From Clostridiales bacterium (GTDB lineage: Bacteria > Bacillota > Clostridia > Lachnospirales > WQUN01): a stretch of 9,306 nucleotides of DNA. The DNA lies in the NCBI GenBank assembly GCA_031289625.1, contig JAITPB010000185.1, forward strand, positions 1 to 9,306, in the 5' to 3' direction. Under the pieces are notes generated by a model. It was not told the DNA's origin. It did not search any database and was given only the letters and a program-made list of their open reading frames with translations. Positions 6,215 through 9,306 of this stretch are shown here, one piece after another; positions within the stretch are counted from its first letter, which is position 1; every line of letters starts with the position of its first letter. A program made the position numbers and the translations under genes.

Positions 6215-6910
6215 CTATCCGGGAATCACGCTGACCAGCGCCTTCATCAGCGGATTGTTTTCATAAAAGATTCTGGCCAGCCGTCCGGTTTGAATTTGCA
6301 GAAAAATAGCTTCGTTCTGCGGCTGCAAAAAGAAAAAAGTCAATATGCACAGCCCAGCCCATACAAAAAATACGCCCTGTACCATCCCGAAAATCGTGCC
6401 GCCGGTTTTGTTCAGAAAATTCAGCGGCGGAATCGACACAACGCGATCCAAAAGCTGAAAGGCTATTTTGATCAGCGCCGACGCCAGCAGCAGCACCAGC
6501 AAAAACGCGATTAAATTAACGGCCATATTGGCGAAATACCCGCCGATGTAATCGGCTAACCCGGAAGCGTCCAGCGCTTCGTACGCTTCCGGGTTGTTGT
6601 TGGCCTGTAAATGTCGCAGGATATAGGCAGATTGGGGAATTTGATTCAAGAGGGCGGCCTGTCCTTTCGCGGTCATTTCCCGCGTCAGGTCCTCCAGGCG
6701 CATCGCCGTGACGATATGGCCCTTGAGCCAGCCGTACAGAGGAGAGCCGCGCAGCGCCCGGCTGACCACCGGATAAATTTTATAATCCACATACAATGAC
6801 AGCGCCAAGCGCCCGATAGAGTACAGGGATCTGACCAGGCCGCGCTTATAGCCGATGAGAAGGCATGAGAGCAGAATCAGCGCGATAATTACGTCACACG
6901 TGTTGAACAT
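6215..6910 (-). CDS. CvpA family membrane protein
   Basis: Integral membrane protein of 231 residues of the CvpA family. The namesake is needed for colicin V production in Escherichia coli, but the general function is unresolved and often tied to envelope homeostasis. The N-terminus has the family hallmark GYKRGLVRSLYSIGRLA (20-36) after a first membrane helix (about 6-24). Further hydrophobic segments are at about 30-50, 125-152 and 170-196. The conserved LLDRVVSIPPLNFLNKTGG (153-171) precedes the last helix. A soluble or periplasmic loop of about 70 residues sits between helices two and three. The Shine-Dalgarno site AAGGTGGT overlaps the stop codon of the upstream DUF5711 gene, so translation of the two is probably linked. 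The DUF5711-CvpA pairing is one I recall from other Clostridia. Confidence 0.9.
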   Translation of the reverse strand: MFNTCDVIIALILLSCLLIGYKRGLVRSLYSIGRLALSLYVDYKIYPVVSRALRGSPLYGWLKGHIVTAMRLEDLTREMTAKGQAALLNQIPQSAYILRHLQANNNPEAYEALDASGLADYIGGYFANMAVNLIAFLLVLLLASALIKIAFQLLDRVVSIPPLNFLNKTGGTIFGMVQGVFFVWAGLCILTFFFLQPQNEAIFLQIQTGRLARIFYENNPLMKALVSVIPG

Positions 6911-6919
6911 AGTACCACC

Positions 6920-8269
6920 TTATTTCCCGCCCAGCCGCATCACGGCGGCGGAATGATCATCCCCCAGGAGAATCGAACGCGAATTCCCCACAAAAATAAT
7001 TTGCCTGGCGTCCCGCGCGGCGTACTTCCATAAAAGGCGTCCGCGTCCGCTGACGGCGTAATAATCCCCCCCGCTGCCCACAAGGGCGCTGTTCCAGTCC
7101 AGACTCAACGAGTCCGCTTTTCCGCCGAACGCATACGCGCCGGTTTTTTGGCCGGTCATGCTGTAAAAGTACAGACAGCCGCTTTTGTCTGGCAGGGAAG
7201 CGCCGGTTGGAGAATCTCCGATCAGGGATTCCCCGATCAGGGAATCCCCTGTGGTAAAGGCGAAGCCTTGATCTCCCGCGTAAGCCAGCCGATCGATTTG
7301 ATTGCGCAAATGAATTGTCCACGCGCTCTGTATCGAATTGTCCGGCTGAGGATGCAGACACTCGATGGTTTCGTCGTAAACCGTCAGCAGCTTATTATTT
7401 TCCATGAAGCGCACGGTATTGATCATTTGATCCGGCCTTTTCTCGCTCGCGAACGCCAGATCGATGAGGCCGCGGGCTTCCTCCTGGTTGATGTACAGGA
7501 AAGTAATGTTGGAGGTCATGTCGGCGCCCGCGTCCATGTTTACATCCAGAAATCCAATGGCCGCGATGCGCCCGTCCGGGGAAATGTCAGCCGATACGGG
7601 ATAAATATTGGGGCGAAGCCATTCATTGTATAAGATGCGCCGCGCGTTTCTGATACCCGGACGATTGTCCAGACGAACGTCCGAACGATTATCCGAAGGA
7701 TCGCCCGGGCTATCCCCTGGGGCGTAGGCTTCGATGCTGTATTTGTCCGCCGGTTTTTGCAGGATGACTGTCACAATGCCAGCCTGATTCACAGAAAAAG
7801 TCAGGATTGGATCGTCAAAACGCTGTTCAAAAAGCTTGCCATTGGCGTCATAGACATAAACGGCGCGGCCTCTGACTTCACTGACCGCGATAACGCCGCA
7901 TTTGGCCGAAAGGATCGGCGCTGTCAGGCTCAGTGGATCGTCCCAAAGTTTTTCGCCTTTAGCAGAAAGGTATTGCACGCCGTCTTTCGTGCAAAAGAAA
8001 AAATCTTTGGAGCGGTAACTGTAAAAAGCCGCCCCGCTGTCCGCCCCATAAGAGACGGCGCCGTCTTCAGCCGCGCGAAATACGGCAGTGGTTTGATGCC
8101 CCGTGATCCAGAAAAAAACAGCCAGCGCCACGGCAACAGGGATGAGCGCGCAGAAAACTCGCTTCCAAAGGATGCGCCGCCCAGAGACGCGCCGCCCCAA
8201 AACTGGCGTCCGTTTTTTGCCGCGTGGTGGGATAACACCTTTTTTTCTCTTGACTCTCACTTTTTTCAT
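6920..8269 (-). CDS. DUF5711 family membrane-anchored protein
   Basis: A 449-residue protein with a very basic N-terminus (MKKVRVKRKKG and many more Arg/Lys to residue 37), one membrane helix at about 36-56, and a long extracytoplasmic part. That part has beta-strand-rich repeats such as AVYVYDANGKLFEQ, CLYFYSMTGQKTG and GRLLWKY, suggesting a beta-propeller. It fits DUF5711, for which I know no established function. Two low-complexity insertions are visible: a period-4 run (PGDS-PGDP-SDNR-SDVR-LDNR, residues 184-203) and a period-5 run (GDSLI-GESLI-GDSPT-GASLP, 341-360), both with matching DNA tandem repeats. The ATG at 8269 is the only reasonable start, but it has no well-spaced ribosome binding site; the nearest AAAGGA is 15 bases away, directly after a predicted leader hairpin. 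First gene of the six-gene run. Confidence 0.78.
   Translation of the reverse strand: MKKVRVKRKKGVIPPRGKKRTPVLGRRVSGRRILWKRVFCALIPVAVALAVFFWITGHQTTAVFRAAEDGAVSYGADSGAAFYSYRSKDFFFCTKDGVQYLSAKGEKLWDDPLSLTAPILSAKCGVIAVSEVRGRAVYVYDANGKLFEQRFDDPILTFSVNQAGIVTVILQKPADKYSIEAYAPGDSPGDPSDNRSDVRLDNRPGIRNARRILYNEWLRPNIYPVSADISPDGRIAAIGFLDVNMDAGADMTSNITFLYINQEEARGLIDLAFASEKRPDQMINTVRFMENNKLLTVYDETIECLHPQPDNSIQSAWTIHLRNQIDRLAYAGDQGFAFTTGDSLIGESLIGDSPTGASLPDKSGCLYFYSMTGQKTGAYAFGGKADSLSLDWNSALVGSGGDYYAVSGRGRLLWKYAARDARQIIFVGNSRSILLGDDHSAAVMRLGGK
7205..7249 (-). repeat. 15-base tandem repeat inside the DUF5711 gene
   Basis: Two near-identical plus-strand units, GATCAGGGATTCCCC (7220-7234) and GATCAGGGAATCCCC (7235-7249), follow a diverged third (7205-7219). 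They encode the pentapeptides GDSLI, GESLI and GDSPT. The period is five codons, so copy changes stay in frame. Confidence 0.85.
7661..7720 (-). repeat. 12-base imperfect tandem repeat inside the DUF5711 gene
   Basis: Five 12-base units in a row on the plus strand: ACGATTGTCCAG, ACGAACGTCCGA, ACGATTATCCGA, AGGATCGCCCGG, GCTATCCCCTGG. The first three are clearly related and the last two diverged. They encode a four-residue peptide period (SDNR, SDVR, LDNR type) in a predicted extracytoplasmic loop. Confidence 0.75.
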
Positions 8270-8293
8270 TGGTAAGTCTATAATTCCTTTGCC

Positions 8294-8378
8294 TGCTCAC
8301 GAACGAAGATTTTTTCCGCGCGGGCGGCCACCTGTGGCCACAGGCGCCCCTACAGGCAAATCAATGCGTTCACGAGCA
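8294..8378 (-). promoter_or_regulatory. Structured leader RNA candidate / intergenic palindromic repeat
   Basis: An 85-base self-complementary segment in the 146-base gap upstream of the DUF5711 gene. Outer arms are plus-strand 8294-8305 (TGCTCACGAACG) and 8367-8378 (CGTTCACGAGCA), which match as inverted repeats at 10 of 12 positions. In the minus-strand transcript both mismatches become G-U pairs, giving 12 continuous pairs. Inside lie a GAUUU/AAAUC pairing, a GGGCG/CGCCC pairing and a perfect 14-base palindrome, CCTGTGGCCACAGG (8331-8344). The apical part can fold in two exclusive ways: CCTGT/ACAGG or GGCCA/TGGCC. The 3' arm ends three bases before AAAGGA and 24 bases before the ATG. It could be a cis-acting leader, a dispersed intergenic repeat that landed here, or both. 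No U-run follows, so it is not an intrinsic terminator. Confidence 0.5.
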
Positions 8379-8409
8379 TAATGCCATAATTTTTCTACGA
8401 TTCTTAGAA

Positions 8410-8438
8410 ATCATACTATGAATGGTTCATATTATCAA
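8410..8438 (-). promoter_or_regulatory. Sigma-70-type promoter for the DUF5711-CvpA-glycosyltransferase run
   Basis: Minus strand TTGATA (8433-8438), a 17-base spacer, then TATGAT (8410-8415). Each hexamer matches the consensus at 5 of 6. It overlaps the last codons and stop of the upstream YkvI-like gene. Transcription would begin near 8403, giving an untranslated leader of about 134 bases that includes the whole structured segment. Confidence 0.6.
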
Positions 8439-9306
8439 GTTTTTCGGTGCGATTTTTTTTTCGGGATTTTTGCCAGGCGATAAAGAGCAGGACGATCTCC
8501 AAAAAACCGATCATGCTGAACATCGGATACACGCGCGCGACAAAAAGAGAAAACCCGATATGCGCCGTACAGCATCCTGCCGCCGCCAGGATGATTTTCG
8601 CGGGAAGAAGCGGCGCGCCCAGGCGATCGGTCATCCAGCGGATCAGCGCGAAGCCGTTGGACACCGCCGTCGTGAATATAGCGCATAAAATCAGAACGAA
8701 ATACAGCATTTCAAAAACATTTCCAAAGTTTCGCGCAATGGCGAGCAGGGGGATTTCCGTTTGGCGGATTTGCGCGTAGTACAATAAAAGCGGATACGCC
8801 GTAGACAGCCCCAGAACCGTCATGGCGCCGCCGCCGATCAAGCCGCTCACCATGCCCGTTCTTCTGTTGGGCGTCAAGCCGCTCAGCGCGGCCAAAACCG
8901 GGACGGCGGTGAGAATGTTGTAAGAAGCATAGACGACGGCGGCGGTAAACCAATTCGCGCGGCTGGCGGCCGCAAAAACCGGTTCGGCATGGCGCGTCAA
9001 GCTGAAAAAACCGATCAGCAGCCCGCCCGCCACCAAAAACGGCGCGAGGCGGCCATTGACGGCCAGCAAGCCCTCCATATCAAACAAAAGCGCTATGAAG
9101 GTGAGTACGGAGGCAATCACAACGGCGGCGGTGAAGGGAATATTAAAGACCTGGCGAAACGTCGCGCCGACGCCGGCCATCATGGTGGAAAACAAAACGT
9201 ACATAAAAAAAGCGGAGGCGATTTCAATGGCCAATCCCATTTTCTCTCCGCATAGCAATTCCATCAATTCGCGAAAGCTTGTTATTTTTTCCATCAGGCA
9301 GATATC
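8416..9306 (-). CDS. YkvI-family membrane transporter homologue, 5' partial
   Basis: Polytopic membrane protein resembling Bacillus YkvI (COG3949), placed in the LeuT-fold/APC superfamily; the substrate is unknown. The frame is open to the right edge, with four more codons before the ATG at 9294. Full-length relatives have an N-terminal part of roughly 60-70 residues with the first helices, which is missing here, so I treat the gene as running out of the window. The visible part begins in the short loop before FFMYVLFSTMMAGVGATFRQVF (residues 29-50 from that ATG), followed by LLAVNGRLAPFLVAGGLLIG (75-94), MVSGLIGGGAMTVLGLSTAYPLLLYYAQI and AARNFG-like and FTTAVSNGFALIRW segments typical of the family. 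About eight membrane helices are visible. It ends with a charged tail (KSRKKNRTEKLD). Its 3' end contains the next unit's promoter. Confidence 0.75.
   Translation of the reverse strand, partial: DICLMEKITSFRELMELLCGEKMGLAIEIASAFFMYVLFSTMMAGVGATFRQVFNIPFTAAVVIASVLTFIALLFDMEGLLAVNGRLAPFLVAGGLLIGFFSLTRHAEPVFAAASRANWFTAAVVYASYNILTAVPVLAALSGLTPNRRTGMVSGLIGGGAMTVLGLSTAYPLLLYYAQIRQTEIPLLAIARNFGNVFEMLYFVLILCAIFTTAVSNGFALIRWMTDRLGAPLLPAKIILAAAGCCTAHIGFSLFVARVYPMFSMIGFLEIVLLFIAWQKSRKKNRTEKLDNMNHS

Noticed and set aside
5425..6514. Long plus-strand open frames opposite the GT2 and CvpA genes
   Set aside because: The opposite strand encodes proteins with intact catalytic and family motifs; the antisense translations have no family resemblance and reflect GC-rich codon bias.
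8250..8284. Plus-strand TATAAT (8279-8284) with an upstream TTGACT (8250-8255)
   Set aside because: The spacing is 23 bases, far from 17, and no plus-strand gene follows.
8294..8378. Intrinsic terminator for the YkvI-like gene
   Set aside because: The hairpin is followed on the minus strand by a run of A, not U, so it does not have the usual terminator layout.
8270..8415. Possible c-di-GMP (GEMM) or other known riboswitch in the leader
   Set aside because: I do not recognise conserved riboswitch sequence motifs; only self-complementary stems are visible.

Overview
The window looks like a chromosomal segment from a member of the Bacillota, most likely class Clostridia. The reasons are the DUF5711-CvpA gene pair, the YitT, YigZ and YkvI families, AGGAGG-type ribosome binding sites, and a soluble HAMP-GGDEF protein whose linker wording (HLTWQTQQVAQGDY) I remember as recurring in clostridial proteins. 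Base composition is moderately high in G+C and rich in CpG. A hand count of one 60-base sample at 3181-3240 gives about 60% G+C. One gene, at 2363-2941, is clearly AT-rich (21 of 60 at 2401-2460). I cannot name a genus.

Layout from left to right: (i) the 3' part of a plus-strand class I methyltransferase of the RlmI-like kind (1-745), running off the left edge; (ii) everything else on the minus strand, read from right to left. The right edge holds a partial YkvI-family membrane transporter homologue (8416-9306). Next comes a leader region (8270-8415) with a good sigma-70-type promoter and a strongly self-complementary segment. Then follows a tight six-gene run: DUF5711 membrane-anchored protein (8269-6920), CvpA-family protein (6910-6215), GT2 polyprenyl-phosphate-type glycosyltransferase (6204-5185), WecG/TagA/CpsF glycosyltransferase (5192-4458), V4R-domain protein (4443-3910) and a soluble GGDEF diguanylate cyclase (3884-2994). 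The gaps are 9, 10, -8, 14 and 25 bases. The AT-rich DUF4240 gene (2941-2363) follows, then a second small unit of yitT-like (2277-1405) and yigZ-like (1380-709) genes. The end of yigZ overlaps the methyltransferase end tail-to-tail.

How the genes may work together: the six-gene run puts two glycosyltransferases that probably use undecaprenyl-linked substrates, and two membrane proteins, in the same transcript as a possible ligand sensor (V4R) and a c-di-GMP synthase. The most attractive reading is a small-molecule-responsive c-di-GMP module controlling synthesis or display of an envelope glycopolymer. This is inference from synteny and domains only.

Two further themes stand out. The promoter-proximal leader can fold into a long hairpin whose outer stem is fully paired only in the minus-strand transcript, thanks to two G-U pairs. 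Several genes in the run also carry in-frame short tandem repeats (6-, 12-, 15- and 18-base units) that change peptide length without shifting frame. No rRNA, tRNA, CRISPR array, transposase or phage gene was seen.
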